A DNA stretch of 64,000 nucleotides from Gemmatimonadaceae bacterium (GCA_019637355.1 JAHBVT010000001.1:1054001-1118000), one strand, 5' to 3'; numbered from the stretch's first letter, positions 7,849 through 16,811 are shown. Notes: generated by a model from the letters alone, not told the origin. Numbers and translations: made by a program.

Positions 7849-8835
7849 GTGGCGACGTTCGAGTACGAAGTGGTGATCATCGGCGCTGGCCCGGCCGGAA
7901 TGTGCGCGGGGCTCTACGCCGGCCGCTCGATGCTCAAGAGCGTCGTGCTGGAACGCGGCTTCCCGGGCGGCGAGCTGCTCAACACCGAGGTCATCGAGGA
8001 CTACATCGGCTTCGAGCACATCCTCGGCCACGAGCTGGCGACCAAGTTCCAGAACCACGCCGAGAAGTTCGGCGCCGAGATCCGCACCTCGACGCCCGTG
8101 GAGTCCGTGCAGAAGGCGGCTGACGGCCGCTTCGACGTGACGGTGGAGAACGGCGACGTGTACCGCGCGCCGGCGGTGATCGTGACGGCCGGCGGCACGC
8201 CGATCAAGCTCGGCGTGCCCGGCGAGCTCGAGTACGCCGGCAAGGGCGTGAGCTACTGCGCCATCTGCGACGGCGCGTTCTACAAGGGCCACACCATCCT
8301 TGTGGTGGGCGGCGGCGACGCGGCACTGGAGGAGGCGGACTTCCTCACGCGCTACGCCGAGAAGGTGTATCTGGTGCACCGACGCGACGAGTTCCGTGCG
8401 TCCAAGATCGTGCAGCAGCGTGCCTTCAAGAATCCGAAGATCGAGCTCATCACCGACACCGTCGTCGACGAGATCGTCGGCGCCGACGGCCTGATGACGC
8501 ACGCCAAGATCCGCAACGTGAAGACCGGCGCCGCCAGCGACCTCGCGGCCACCGGCGCGTTCATCTTCATCGGCTTCACGCCGAATACGGGGATGATCAA
8601 GGAGCACGTGAGCCACGACAGCTCCGGCTACCTGATCACCGACGCGAATATGCAGACCTCGGTGCCCGGGCTCTACGCGGCGGGCGACGTGCGGGCGCAG
8701 CTCACGCGGCAGGTCACGACGGCGGTGGGTGACGCGACGACCGCCGCCATCGCGGTCGAGAAGTTCCTCACGGCGCGCAAGAACGGGCAGCCTACGCCGC
8801 CGCCCGTGCCGATGCTCGTCCCGCAGCCCGCGTGA
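7849..8835 (+). CDS. trxB: thioredoxin-disulfide reductase
   Basis: 328 residues, normal for bacterial low-molecular-weight TrxB. FAD-binding GAGPAG near the N-terminus, NADPH-binding GGGDAALEEA in the centre, and the redox-active pair Cys137-Ala-Ile-Cys140 in SYCAICDGAFY, followed by the C-terminal FAD motif AAGDVR. It passes electrons from NADPH to thioredoxin in the cytosol. GTG7849 follows a purine-rich GAGGACAGGCA site. TAGATTTC at 7810-7817 is a possible -10 element. Its last bases overlap the start of the MBL gene. Confidence 0.93.
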   Translation: MATFEYEVVIIGAGPAGMCAGLYAGRSMLKSVVLERGFPGGELLNTEVIEDYIGFEHILGHELATKFQNHAEKFGAEIRTSTPVESVQKAADGRFDVTVENGDVYRAPAVIVTAGGTPIKLGVPGELEYAGKGVSYCAICDGAFYKGHTILVVGGGDAALEEADFLTRYAEKVYLVHRRDEFRASKIVQQRAFKNPKIELITDTVVDEIVGADGLMTHAKIRNVKTGAASDLAATGAFIFIGFTPNTGMIKEHVSHDSSGYLITDANMQTSVPGLYAAGDVRAQLTRQVTTAVGDATTAAIAVEKFLTARKNGQPTPPPVPMLVPQPA

Positions 8836-9488
8836 TCGACGTCCACGTCCGTGTCGTCGGGGCCTTCCAGGAGAACACCTGGTTCCTGCACGACGCGGCC
8901 GCCCGCGAGGTCGTGGTGGTGGATCCCGGCGCCGAGCCGCGCACGCTGGCGGCGGAGATCGAGCGACTGGGCGCGCGCCTCGCGGCCATCTGGATCACGC
9001 ACGCCCACATCGACCACATCGGCGGCCTCGCGGGACTCAAGGTACTCTGGCCCGAAGCTCCGGTGTACGGGCATCCGCTGGATGCGCCGCTCTGGGAGCA
9101 CGCGCCGCGCATCGCCGCCGGCTACGGCCTGCCCTTCGACGCCACCGAGCCGCCGGACCGCGCACTGGCCGACGGTGAGGTGCTCGAGTTCGGCGGGGAG
9201 TCGTTCGCGGTCTGGCACCTGCCCGGTCACGCACCAGGGCACGTCGCGTTCATCTCGGCCTCGCAGTGCTTCAGTGGGGACGTGCTCTTCGCCGGCTCGG
9301 TGGGCCGCGTCGACTTGCCGCTCTGCGATCCCGCCGCGCTGGAGCGTTCGCTGGCCAGGCTGACGGCGTTGGATGACGCCGTGACCGTCTTTCCCGGGCA
9401 CGGGCCGCGCACCACGATTGGGCACGAGCGACTGCAGAATCCGTTCCTGAATGGCTCGTTGCGCCTGCGCGGCGCGGCTGCCGGGTGA
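8832..9488 (+). CDS. MBL-fold metallo-hydrolase, glyoxalase II-like
   Basis: 218 residues of the metallo-beta-lactamase fold with the dinuclear zinc motif THAHIDH (His57, His59, Asp61, His62), a LPGHAPGH motif for the third metal ligand and VFPGHGPRTT near the end. Small single-domain members like this are usually thiolesterases of the YcbL/GloB type acting on S-lactoylglutathione or other thioesters, or are annotated generically. The GTG overlaps the trxB stop, so redox or thiol metabolism is a reasonable context; the exact substrate is inference. Confidence 0.82.
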   Translation: MIDVHVRVVGAFQENTWFLHDAAAREVVVVDPGAEPRTLAAEIERLGARLAAIWITHAHIDHIGGLAGLKVLWPEAPVYGHPLDAPLWEHAPRIAAGYGLPFDATEPPDRALADGEVLEFGGESFAVWHLPGHAPGHVAFISASQCFSGDVLFAGSVGRVDLPLCDPAALERSLARLTALDDAVTVFPGHGPRTTIGHERLQNPFLNGSLRLRGAAAG

Positions 9489-9556
9489 CACGTTCGCCCC
9501 GCGATTGGGTAGAATACCGGGTGTCGCGGTCTTCTTTGTCTCCGTTGAGATTCACT

Positions 9557-10366
9557 ATGCGCTTCGTCCGTCCGGCCGTCCTCCTGCTCGCCACGTCGCT
9601 CACCGTCGGGTGTCTGGGCATCGATTCACCGTCCGCCGATCGCGTCGGCCTGCTGACGTTGCGTACGCACGATGGCGGGGGCAACGACGTGCTCCGCGCC
9701 GTGGGCATCTTCTACCACGTGCCCGGCCTCAGTGCCCGGCGTGTGCGACCGCAAGCCTGCGCCAACTTCGCGTACGCCCCGGATCCCGAGTCACCGGTTT
9801 CGACCAGCGTCGTCACACTCGACGCCGGCCTGGCGGTGGAGTTCACCACGAAGGGGGGTGGGGAAAGCGCGATTCGTAGCGCGACCGGCAGCTTCCTCGC
9901 GTACAACTTCCCTTCTGGCGCGTCCATCCCGCTGGTGCCGAACGATACCGTGACGGTGTCGATTCCCGGCGCGCTCGGCGGCTTCGAACCGATGCTGTTC
10001 CGGATGCCGGTCGCGGATTCGTTCACGGCGGCCGACCCCGCGCTCGACTACGTCCAGAACGAGGACTTGACCCTCACGTGGACGCCGCCCGTCCACGAGG
10101 GGTCGGTGATGGTGATCGGAATGCGCTTCAGCAACAACGCGGCCTCCATCATCCCGAACGTCGAACTGGCCTGCGTGTTCGTGGACAATGGGACGGGCGT
10201 GATTCCCGGGCAGACGCTCTTCAACTGGTCGCAGTCCAATCCGGACAGCCGGTCCTACTCGTATATGCGGCTGCGCGACACCGTCGTGAACTTCGACGAG
10301 CGCACCTACGTGCGGTTGCGCTCGCAGTATGAGGTGCCGCGACCGGCGTTCCCGGGCGCACCGTGA
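9557..10366 (+). CDS. putative lipoprotein of unknown function
   Basis: 269 residues with a lipoprotein signal peptide (lipobox TVGC, Cys19). The mature part is beta-rich with repeated short strands and a tryptophan/tyrosine-rich C-terminal third (LTWTPPVHEGSVMVIGMRFS). ATG9557 is preferred over the GTG at 9485 because the signal peptide begins there. TAGAAT at 9510-9515 may be part of the promoter. No family recognised. The next gene starts eleven bases after the stop. Confidence 0.6.
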   Translation: MRFVRPAVLLLATSLTVGCLGIDSPSADRVGLLTLRTHDGGGNDVLRAVGIFYHVPGLSARRVRPQACANFAYAPDPESPVSTSVVTLDAGLAVEFTTKGGGESAIRSATGSFLAYNFPSGASIPLVPNDTVTVSIPGALGGFEPMLFRMPVADSFTAADPALDYVQNEDLTLTWTPPVHEGSVMVIGMRFSNNAASIIPNVELACVFVDNGTGVIPGQTLFNWSQSNPDSRSYSYMRLRDTVVNFDERTYVRLRSQYEVPRPAFPGAP

Positions 10367-10376
10367 TGCGGTCCTG

Positions 10377-11777
10377 ATGGGCACGCGGCGCGAGGTCCGC
10401 ATCGAGCGGGACCCGTTGGGGGACGTCGAGGTCCCCGCGGCCGCCCTCTATGGCGCGCAGACCGCCCGCGCGCTGGCCAACTTCCCGATTTCGGGGCTGC
10501 GCCCGGATCCTGCCTTCGTCAACGCCGTCGTGCGCATCAAGCGTGCGGCGGCGTCGGTGCATCGGGACACCGGGCGCCTCGACGCCGCCCGCGCCGACGC
10601 GATCATCGCCGCCGCCGACGCGGTCCTGGGCGGGGCGCACCGCGAGCAGTTCGTCGTGGACGTGTACCAGGCCGGGGCGGGCACCTCGCTGCATATGAAC
10701 GTCAACGAGGTGCTCGCGACGCTGGCCTCTCGCGCGCTCGGCGGCACGACGGTGCACGCCAACGATCACGTGAATATGGCGCAGTCCACCAACGACGTGA
10801 TCCCGACGGCCATCCGACTCGCGACGCTCGAGTGCCTCCGCGGCGCGCTGGCCGACGTGGAATGCCTCGCGGCGTCCTTCCGCGCCCGCGCCGCGGAGTT
10901 CGACGGGCTCGTGAAGGCCGGACGCACGCACCTGCAGGACGCGATGCCCATCCGCCTCGGACAGGAAGTCGGGGCCTGGGCTGGTTCCATCGAGCGCGGC
11001 GTGCGGCGCGTGCGCGAGGCGGCGGAGTATCTGCTCGACCTCGGCATCGGCGGCACCGCGGTGGGCACCGGCGTGAATGCCGAGCCGGTGTATGCCGAGC
11101 GGATGGTCGTCGAACTCACCGCCCTCACCGGCCTGCCGCTGCGCGAAGGGGCGGACCGAGTGCAGTTGATGCAGAGTATGGGCGACGTCGCCGCGGTCTC
11201 TGCCTCCTGGCGTGTGCTGGCACTGGACCTCGGCAAGATTGCCAGCGACCTGCGCCTGCTCGCGAGCGGGCCCCGCACCGGGCTCGATGAACTCCGCCTG
11301 CCGGCCGTGCAGCCGGGCTCCAGCATTATGCCGGGCAAGGTGAATCCCAGCGTGCCCGAGATGGTGAACCAAGTCGTATTCCAGGTCATCGGGCACGACG
11401 CGACCGTCAGTGCCGCGGCGGAGCAGGGCCAGCTCGAGCTTAACGTGATGATGCCGGTCATCGCGCACAACCTGCTCTCGGCCATCCGCATCCTCGGCAA
11501 TGCGGCGCGCGTGCTCGACGAGCGCACGGTGCGCGAGATGCAACCGAACGAGGCGATGCTGGCGCATTGGGTGGAGCGCTCGGCCGCGCTGGCCACGGCA
11601 TTGGCGCCGAGCATCGGCTACGCCGCGGCCGCGGCGCTCACGAAGCGCTCGGTCGAGACCGGCGAGTCGGTGCGGGACCTTGTCGTGCGCGAAGGTCTGC
11701 TCTCGGAGGCGGAGGCAAAGCGCGTGCTGGACCTGCGGCGGCTCACCGAACCGGGCGTGCCCGGTGCCGATGCCTAG
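10377..11777 (+). CDS. aspA: aspartate ammonia-lyase (class II fumarase/aspartase superfamily)
   Basis: 466 residues. The superfamily signature GSSIMPGKVNP is at residues 314-324, and the following SVPEMVNQVVFQVIGHD is closer to aspartases than to fumarases, which usually continue with TQCEA. Other superfamily blocks are QAGAGTSLHMNVNEV, HANDHVNMAQSTND and GRTHLQDAMPI. The enzyme interconverts aspartate with fumarate plus ammonia. ATG10377 is chosen; an upstream GTG would add 16 residues of unrelated sequence. Fumarase C is the main alternative. Confidence 0.85.
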   Translation: MGTRREVRIERDPLGDVEVPAAALYGAQTARALANFPISGLRPDPAFVNAVVRIKRAAASVHRDTGRLDAARADAIIAAADAVLGGAHREQFVVDVYQAGAGTSLHMNVNEVLATLASRALGGTTVHANDHVNMAQSTNDVIPTAIRLATLECLRGALADVECLAASFRARAAEFDGLVKAGRTHLQDAMPIRLGQEVGAWAGSIERGVRRVREAAEYLLDLGIGGTAVGTGVNAEPVYAERMVVELTALTGLPLREGADRVQLMQSMGDVAAVSASWRVLALDLGKIASDLRLLASGPRTGLDELRLPAVQPGSSIMPGKVNPSVPEMVNQVVFQVIGHDATVSAAAEQGQLELNVMMPVIAHNLLSAIRILGNAARVLDERTVREMQPNEAMLAHWVERSAALATALAPSIGYAAAAALTKRSVETGESVRDLVVREGLLSEAEAKRVLDLRRLTEPGVPGADA

Positions 11778-11823
11778 CCGACAACGCTTGTCCCGTTAGC
11801 GTCGCGGGGCCATCTTAAGACCT

Positions 11824-12279
11824 ATGCGAATCACGACCTGGGCCGAGTACGGCGTCATCTGCGCGCTGCACCTCGCGCGCCGTACGGACGAAGGGCCGGT
11901 CACCGGACGTGACGTGGCGGCCAAGGAACGCCTGCCGGGCGATTACGTGGAGCAGATCCTCCTGCGCCTGCGCCGTGCGGGAATCGTCCAGAGCACGCGC
12001 GGCGCCAAGGGCGGCTACGCGCTGGCCCGCCCTGCGACGGAAATCACGGTGCGCGAGATCATCGCCGCTGCCGAGCTCGTGACCTTCGACCTGCACTGCG
12101 AGACGCATCCGCTCGACTCCGAGCGCTGCGCACAGGCCTGCGACTGTAGCATTCGGCCGGTGTGGATGATGCTGCAGAGGCGCATCGACGAAGTGCTGGA
12201 CTCGGTGCGCCTGGCCGACTTGCTCTCGGCGGAGGCTGAGGTGCGGCAGAAGGTCGGGCTTCCCGTGCTGCAGGGGTGA
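11824..12279 (+). CDS. Rrf2-family transcriptional regulator, likely Fe-S-binding
   Basis: 151 residues. The N-terminal winged helix (TWAEYGVICALHLARR, DYVEQILLRLRRAGIVQSTRGAKGGY) matches Rrf2/IscR proteins. The cluster-binding region contains Cys92, Cys102, Cys106 and Cys108, comparable to the three-cysteine [2Fe-2S] site of IscR, with one extra cysteine. It probably senses iron-sulfur status or redox stress. No Fe-S assembly genes follow in this window, so the regulon is unknown. TCTTAAGA lies just upstream of the start. Confidence 0.85.
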   Translation: MRITTWAEYGVICALHLARRTDEGPVTGRDVAAKERLPGDYVEQILLRLRRAGIVQSTRGAKGGYALARPATEITVREIIAAAELVTFDLHCETHPLDSERCAQACDCSIRPVWMMLQRRIDEVLDSVRLADLLSAEAEVRQKVGLPVLQG

Positions 12280-12284
12280 GGACG

Positions 12285-12860
12285 ATGGCGCTTCCGTTCA
12301 CGTCGGCGTGGCGCGCGTCGAAGGAGCGGGAGCGGCGTGCGCAGGCGGTGGCCGCCGGTCTCGGTCGCGAGCCGGAATCAACCGATGTCGCGTGGCTGGC
12401 CGAAGCGGCCGCCGGCGGCGACGAAGACCACGCCCGCTGGGAACTGCGCTATGCGCGCGCGGCCTTGGGCCTGTTGATGGCGCAGCGAGAGGCGCTCGAC
12501 GACCGGACGGCGGCGGAGATTGCAGAGGCGATTGGGCGGATGCTCGAACGCGACCCCCGCATCGTGGAGGACCGCCGCGAGCTTGCGGTGCAGCAATTCA
12601 ACGGTCGTCTGCTTGCGTACCGCGAGGCGATGAACCTGCGTGGGGGGCCGATTTCGGCGGCCGATGCGGTCGGGCGTTGCCTGCTGGCGTTCGCGAGTGA
12701 TGGGGCGAGGACGGCGGGGGCGCCGCTCGGCTACGCGATTGAGTTGCTGGAGCGGTATGGGGGGGAGGCGACGGAGCTGTTGGGGGCGGTTTATGGGCGG
12801 GTGACGCTGCCGGAGGATGTGCCGCCTTCGGTTGTGAGGAGGGAGGGGGGAGGGGGGTGA
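12285..12860 (+). CDS. hypothetical helical protein ending in a repeat-encoded glycine run
   Basis: 191 residues, strongly charged and alpha-helical, without signal peptide, membrane segment or cysteine-rich site apart from one Cys. ATG12285 has a good purine-rich site GGGGTGAGG upstream; a GTG at 12276 overlapping the Rrf2 stop is the alternative. The last residues (RREGGGG) are encoded by the beginning of a purine-rich repeat array, so the repeat appears to have grown into or supplied the C-terminus. Function unknown; coupled to the Rrf2 gene. Confidence 0.55.
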   Translation: MALPFTSAWRASKERERRAQAVAAGLGREPESTDVAWLAEAAAGGDEDHARWELRYARAALGLLMAQREALDDRTAAEIAEAIGRMLERDPRIVEDRRELAVQQFNGRLLAYREAMNLRGGPISAADAVGRCLLAFASDGARTAGAPLGYAIELLERYGGEATELLGAVYGRVTLPEDVPPSVVRREGGGG

Positions 12861-12918
12861 CGGCGGGGAGTCGGGAGAAGGGAGATGGTCGGGAGAAGGG
12901 AGGGGGGGGAGATGGGAA
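12835..12918. repeat. purine-rich GGGAGA/GGGAGAT array (locus B1, left arm only)
   Basis: Nearly pure G/A sequence starting inside the 3' end of the preceding gene and continuing past its stop, with GGGAGAAGGGAGAT-type units. No pyrimidine partner arm follows. The G-runs could form a quadruplex. Confidence 0.7.
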
Positions 12919-12935
12919 CAGCGGTGCTGCAACGC

Positions 12936-12965
12936 GAAAAGGCCGCCCTATGGGCGGCCTTTCGC
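12936..12965. terminator. bidirectional intrinsic terminator
   Basis: Perfect stem GGCCGCCC (12941-12948) and GGGCGGCC (12952-12959) with a three-base loop, flanked by AAAA on the left and TTT on the right. On the minus strand it is followed by TTTT and lies directly downstream of the tRNA; on the plus strand it can end transcription of the upstream operon. Confidence 0.8.
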
Positions 12966-13001
12966 TTGTTGGTGCTCAGTGCAGTGCAGTGCGGTGTGGA
13001 G

Positions 13002-13085
13002 TGCCGAAGGGGGGACTCGAACCCCCACGGGCTTGCGCCCACTGCGCCCTGAACGCAGCGCGTCTACCAATTCCACCACTTCGGC
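13002..13085 (-). tRNA. tRNA-Leu (anticodon CAG)
   Basis: Class II tRNA on the minus strand. The acceptor stem GCCGAAG (13079-13085 read in reverse) pairs with CTTCGGC (13003-13009), discriminator A at 13002. The anticodon stem-loop is CTGCG-TTCAGGG-CGCAG with CAG in the middle of the loop, reading CTG leucine codons. A long variable arm and the T-arm GGGGGTTCGAGTCCCCC are present. CCA is not encoded. It is the only tRNA in the window. Confidence 0.93.
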
Positions 13086-13150
13086 TGGGAGCAGGAACCT
13101 ACCGGAGGCCGATACCCAAGTCAACGCTGAATCGTCATCATTCGAGCAAC

Positions 13151-13630
13151 GTGCGCACCACACCTGCCCCCGACGACGCGATCGAACCGATCGCGCGGAA
13201 CAAGCGCGCCCGCCACGACTATGAAATCCTGGAGACGTGGGAGGCGGGGCTTGTCCTAACCGGGACCGAGGTCAAGGCACTGCGGGACGGACGGGCGCAG
13301 ATCACCGATGCCTATGGCATCGTGAAGGACGGCGAAGTGTGGCTGCTGAACGCGCACATCGCGCCGTATGAGCGGGGAAACATCTGGAATCACGAGCCGA
13401 CGCGGTCGCGCAAGCTGCTGCTGAACGCCAAGGAGATCCGCGCGCTGATTGGCGCGGTCGAACGGAAAGGGCTGACTCTGGTGGCACTCGACCTGTACTT
13501 CAAGCACGGACGCGCCAAGCTCAAGCTGGGGCTGGCGCGCGGCAAGAAGCTCCACGACAAGCGCGCCGACATCAAGGCGCGCGACGATGCGCGCGATGTG
13601 CAGCGGGCATTGCGGAGCGCGCGTCGATGA
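13151..13630 (+). CDS. smpB: SsrA-binding protein SmpB
   Basis: 159 residues, family-typical length. It starts with an EPIARNKRARHDYEILETWEAGLVL block and contains GTEVKALRDGRAQI, SmpB hallmarks, with a basic C-terminal tail ending in RALRSARR that enters the decoding centre. With tmRNA it rescues ribosomes stalled on broken mRNA. GTG13151 gives the usual N-terminal length. Its stop overlaps the amidase ATG (ATGA). No ssrA gene is visible nearby. Confidence 0.92.
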   Translation: MRTTPAPDDAIEPIARNKRARHDYEILETWEAGLVLTGTEVKALRDGRAQITDAYGIVKDGEVWLLNAHIAPYERGNIWNHEPTRSRKLLLNAKEIRALIGAVERKGLTLVALDLYFKHGRAKLKLGLARGKKLHDKRADIKARDDARDVQRALRSARR

Positions 13631-15033
13631 AGCTGCTGCTCGCGCTCACTCTCGCGGCCGCGCTCGGCGGCGCCTCGGGTGGCCCGGCGGCGAGCCCGCC
13701 GCCCGGCGATGCCATCCGGGTCCGCGGCGTCGCGGGCGATACGGTCGTGAACTTGCTGCCTAGTGGCGGCGGCGGTCGCGTGCGCCTCGACGTGATGGCC
13801 CGGCTGCTTGGCGGACGCCTCGACTCGATCGGCCCTGCGCGCTGGCGCCTGACGCTCTCGGAGGCCGGTATCGAGTTGCAAGAAGGGATGCCCTTCGCCG
13901 CGTACAACGGCTTCGCCCTGCCGCTCGTGGAATCGGTCATCGTCGCCGACGGCGCCCCGCACGCGCCGCTGCAGCTCTTCAGCGAGATCATTCCGCGCTT
14001 TGGTGTCGGCGTGCTGTGGGATCGCACACGCTGGGAGCTGCGCCTGTTCCAGAGCATCGCGCGGCAGGTGCCGGCACCGAGCGGCACGACGTCGCGTCCG
14101 GCGACTCCCGTCGCGCCGACGGCGAACACCACGCCTGCGGCGGTGCCGCAGGCACCTCGCGACACACCCCCCGCAGCGCCGGCTGTCGCAGCGCCGTCTC
14201 CCGGCGCCGCCTCGCCCGCTCCCGCCGCGACCACGCCGTCACCGGCCGCGCCCGTGGTGACGTCACGCCCAGCCGTGCCCTCGCCCGACGCGCCGCCAGG
14301 CCTGCTGCGCAAGTACGTCGTGGCCGTCGATGCTGGCCACGGCGGGCGCGATCCGGGCAACCCGGGTGTGGTCCTCAACGGCCGCCGCGTCAACGAGGCC
14401 TTGCTCACGCTGGCGATGGCCAAGCGGCTCGAGAGCGAACTGCGCTCGCGTGGGCTCGAGGTCGTGATGACCCGTGACGAGGATCGGCTGGTCCCGCTGG
14501 AACAGCGCGGCCCCATTGCCAACGGGCGTCGCGCCGATCTGTTCATTTCGCTGCACACCAACGCGGCCAATCCCAATTGGCGCAACGGCAGCGCCGTGCG
14601 CGGCGTGGAGACGTACTTCCTGGCGACGGCTCGCACCGAGGACGAGCGGCGCGTCGCCGAGATGGAGAACGAGGTCGTGCGCTTCGAGGTTGAGACCAGC
14701 CCCGACGCCGGCGATCCGTTGGGGTTCATCTTGAACGACATCGCGCAGAACGAGCATCTGCGTGAATCGGCGGACCTCGCCCAGTTGGTGCAGGGTGCAC
14801 TGGCCGCCAAGCACCCCGGGCCGAGTCGCGGGGTGAAGCAGGCGGGCTTTATGGTGCTGTCCAAGGCCTTTATGCCGGCGGTGCTCGTCGAGGTCGGCTT
14901 CGGCACGAATGTCGACGATGCGCGCTGGATGGCGAGCGTGGCCGGGCAGCGCGAGATCGCCGAGTCCATCAGCGACGCGGTGTTCGAGTACCTGCGGCAC
15001 TACGAGCGGCGCACCCGCACGGCGGGTCGTTGA
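13627..15033 (+). CDS. N-acetylmuramoyl-L-alanine amidase (Amidase_3)
   Basis: 468 residues: signal peptide (about 1-22), an N-terminal domain (about 30-140) resembling a copper-amine-oxidase-N/AMIN-like module, an Ala-Pro-Thr linker (about 145-225), and a C-terminal Amidase_3 catalytic domain. Zinc ligands and catalytic residues are in place: His238 in VDAGHGGRDPG, Glu257 in RVNEALL, His310 in SLHTNA and Glu422 in VEVGFGTN. It cleaves the bond between muramic acid and the stem peptide, acting in cell separation or wall turnover in the periplasm. Overlaps smpB and pyrD. Confidence 0.9.
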   Translation: MKLLLALTLAAALGGASGGPAASPPPGDAIRVRGVAGDTVVNLLPSGGGGRVRLDVMARLLGGRLDSIGPARWRLTLSEAGIELQEGMPFAAYNGFALPLVESVIVADGAPHAPLQLFSEIIPRFGVGVLWDRTRWELRLFQSIARQVPAPSGTTSRPATPVAPTANTTPAAVPQAPRDTPPAAPAVAAPSPGAASPAPAATTPSPAAPVVTSRPAVPSPDAPPGLLRKYVVAVDAGHGGRDPGNPGVVLNGRRVNEALLTLAMAKRLESELRSRGLEVVMTRDEDRLVPLEQRGPIANGRRADLFISLHTNAANPNWRNGSAVRGVETYFLATARTEDERRVAEMENEVVRFEVETSPDAGDPLGFILNDIAQNEHLRESADLAQLVQGALAAKHPGPSRGVKQAGFMVLSKAFMPAVLVEVGFGTNVDDARWMASVAGQREIAESISDAVFEYLRHYERRTRTAGR

Positions 15034-15962
15034 TGTCCGCGCGCCTCGAGGTCAGCGCCGCCGGCCTCAGCTTCCAGAATCCGATACTGCTCGCCGCCGG
15101 GACCGCTGCCTACGGGCGCGAGCTGGCCGATGTGATGCCGCTGGAGCGACTCGGTGGCCTCGTCACCAAGGCGGTGAGTCCCGAGCCGCGGCCCGGTGCG
15201 GCGGCGCCGCGCGTCGGCGACTTCGACGGCGGGATGATCAACGCCGTCGGGTTGGCAAACCCGGGGATGGACGCGGTCAAGCGCGAGGACCTGCCGTGGC
15301 TGGCGGCGCACCTGCACGCGCCGCGGGTTCTCGTGAACGTGGTGGGGAAGGTCGCGGAAGACTTCGGCACGGTGGTCGCGCACCTGGACGATGCTCCGGG
15401 CTTCCAGGGCTTCGAACTCAACGTGAGCTGCCCCAACGTCAAGCAGGGCGGGATGGAGTTCGGTGCCGACCCGCAGGCGCTGCAGGCGGTGATTGCCGGT
15501 GCGCGCGCCGCGACGACAAAGCCGCTGTTCGTGAAGCTCTCTCCGACGCTGCCCCAGATCGGCGACGTCGCGAAGCGCGCCGTCGACGCCGGCGCCGACG
15601 GCATCACGGTGATCAACACCATTCCCGGTTTGGTGGTGGATGTCGAACGCCGCCGCCCGTTGCTGGGCTTCGGCAGCGGCGGCGTCAGCGGCCCCGGCCT
15701 GCTCGCGGTCGGTGTGCTCGCGACCTGGCGCGTGCGGCAGGCTGTGCCGGTGCCGATCATCGGCGCCGGTGGCGTCCAACGCGCCGAGGATGTGCTGCAG
15801 TTCGTGATCGCAGGAGCCAGCGCCGTCGCCATCGGCACGGCCGCACTCGCCAACCCCAAGCTCCCCGCGCGCATCGTGGCGGACTTGGAGCGCTGGTGCG
15901 ACCGCCACGCCGTCTCCCGCCTCGCGGACCTGGTCGGCACATTGGAGTGGCCAGCGAAATAG
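15033..15962 (+). CDS. pyrD: dihydroorotate dehydrogenase, class 1B-like catalytic subunit
   Basis: 309 residues. ELNVSCPNV carries the class 1 active-site cysteine (Cys133), and VTKAVSPEPRPG near the start matches the family FMN-binding region; GAGGV and GTAAL near the C-terminus bind the FMN phosphate. It oxidises dihydroorotate to orotate in pyrimidine synthesis. Class 1B enzymes pair with a PyrK electron-transfer subunit, which is not next door. The ATG overlaps the amidase stop (TGATG). pyrF follows after a pyrimidine-rich repeat. Confidence 0.9.
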   Translation: MSARLEVSAAGLSFQNPILLAAGTAAYGRELADVMPLERLGGLVTKAVSPEPRPGAAAPRVGDFDGGMINAVGLANPGMDAVKREDLPWLAAHLHAPRVLVNVVGKVAEDFGTVVAHLDDAPGFQGFELNVSCPNVKQGGMEFGADPQALQAVIAGARAATTKPLFVKLSPTLPQIGDVAKRAVDAGADGITVINTIPGLVVDVERRRPLLGFGSGGVSGPGLLAVGVLATWRVRQAVPVPIIGAGGVQRAEDVLQFVIAGASAVAIGTAALANPKLPARIVADLERWCDRHAVSRLADLVGTLEWPAK

Positions 15963-15970
15963 CGGAGTCC

Positions 15971-16050
15971 GACCGTCTCCCCTCTCTCCGCCATCTCCCG
16001 TCTCCCCTCTCCCCGCCGTCACCCGCCTCCCCCCTCCCGTCTCCCGGCCT
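15971..16050. repeat. pyrimidine-rich TCTCCCC heptamer array (locus B2, right arm only)
   Basis: Eighty bases of C/T-rich sequence built of TCTCCC-type heptamers (TCTCCCC, TCTCTCC, TCTCCCG and others) between pyrD and pyrF, ending at the pyrF GTG. It is complementary to the GGGAGAT arrays at 12.9 and 36.6 kb but has no local purine arm. Confidence 0.75.
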
Positions 16051-16054
16051 CCGT

Positions 16055-16738
16055 GTGCGCGCCCAGCCAATTATCGCCCTCGACGTCCCCACCCTCGCCG
16101 CCGCCCAAGCGCTCTGCGCTCGGCTCGGCCCGCAGGCGGATTTCGTCAAGGTCGGCCTCGAGCTCTTCACCGCCGAGGGCCCACGCGTCGTGGAGTGGCT
16201 GCGCGGGGAGGGGAAGCGCGTGTTCCTGGACCTCAAGCTGTACGACATCCCGAACACCGTGCGCGGGGCTGCCCGCAGTGCGGCGCAGATGGGCGTGTCG
16301 CTGCTCACGGTGCACGGCTACGGTGGCGCCGCGATGGTGGATGCGGCGGTGGACGGTGCCGGCGCCGAGACTGGCATCCTCGTGGTCACCGTGCTGACCA
16401 GCTTTGACGCGTCGGCGTTGGGCGTGGCGCTGGGCCGCGAGGCCCCGGAACTCGGCGGGGAGGTGCTGCGCCTCGCCCAGCTGGCGGATGCGGCGGGTGC
16501 GCACGGCATCGTCTGCTCCGGGCAGGAAGTGCGCGCGGCCCGGGCGAGCTACCCCAAGCTGCGTCCCCTGGTGCCGGGTATCCGCCTGGCCGGCGGCGCC
16601 ACCCACGACCAGGCGCGGATTGCGACGCCGGAGAAGGCCGCGGAGGATGGGGCGGCGTACTTGGTGCTGGGGCGGGCGGTCACGGAGGCCGCATCGCCGG
16701 CTGAGGTGCTCGCCGGGATTCTGGCGACGCTCAGGTAG
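16055..16738 (+). CDS. pyrF: orotidine-5'-phosphate decarboxylase
   Basis: 227 residues, normal for the bacterial OMP decarboxylase barrel. The catalytic cluster [11 protein letters not shown] places Asp59, Lys61 and Asp64 in the active site, and IIALDVPT is the usual first strand. The [13 protein letters not shown] loop binds phosphate. It makes UMP, the last step of de novo pyrimidine synthesis, following PyrD. The GTG at 16055 gives a family-like N-terminus (RAQPIIALD); reading further upstream would translate the repeat array. Confidence 0.92.
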   Translation: MRAQPIIALDVPTLAAAQALCARLGPQADFVKVGLELFTAEGPRVVEWLRGEGKRVFLDLKLYDIPNTVRGAARSAAQMGVSLLTVHGYGGAAMVDAAVDGAGAETGILVVTVLTSFDASALGVALGREAPELGGEVLRLAQLADAAGAHGIVCSGQEVRAARASYPKLRPLVPGIRLAGGATHDQARIATPEKAAEDGAAYLVLGRAVTEAASPAEVLAGILATLR

Positions 16739-16740
16739 CG

Positions 16741-16811
16741 GACGGACGACGGAGGACGGACGCTGGAACGGCGGTGGAGAGCCTCCGTCATCCGTCTTCC
16801 GTCATTTCCGT
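16741..16811. repeat. heptamer inverted array, GACGGAC type (locus A2)
   Basis: Left arm 16741-16764 (GACGGAC-GACGGAG-GACGGAC-GCT) and right arm 16781-16811 (GCCTCCGTCATCCGTCTTCC...) can form a long imperfect hairpin between pyrF and the ribosomal operon promoter. Confidence 0.78.

Noticed and set aside
13002-13085. tRNA-associated integration site
   Set aside because: No direct repeat of the tRNA end or integrase gene is visible within the window.
14909-16054. Long upstream extension of pyrF through the pyrD region
   Set aside because: It reads out of frame across pyrD and through the pyrimidine repeat; the OMP decarboxylase homology begins at GTG16055.
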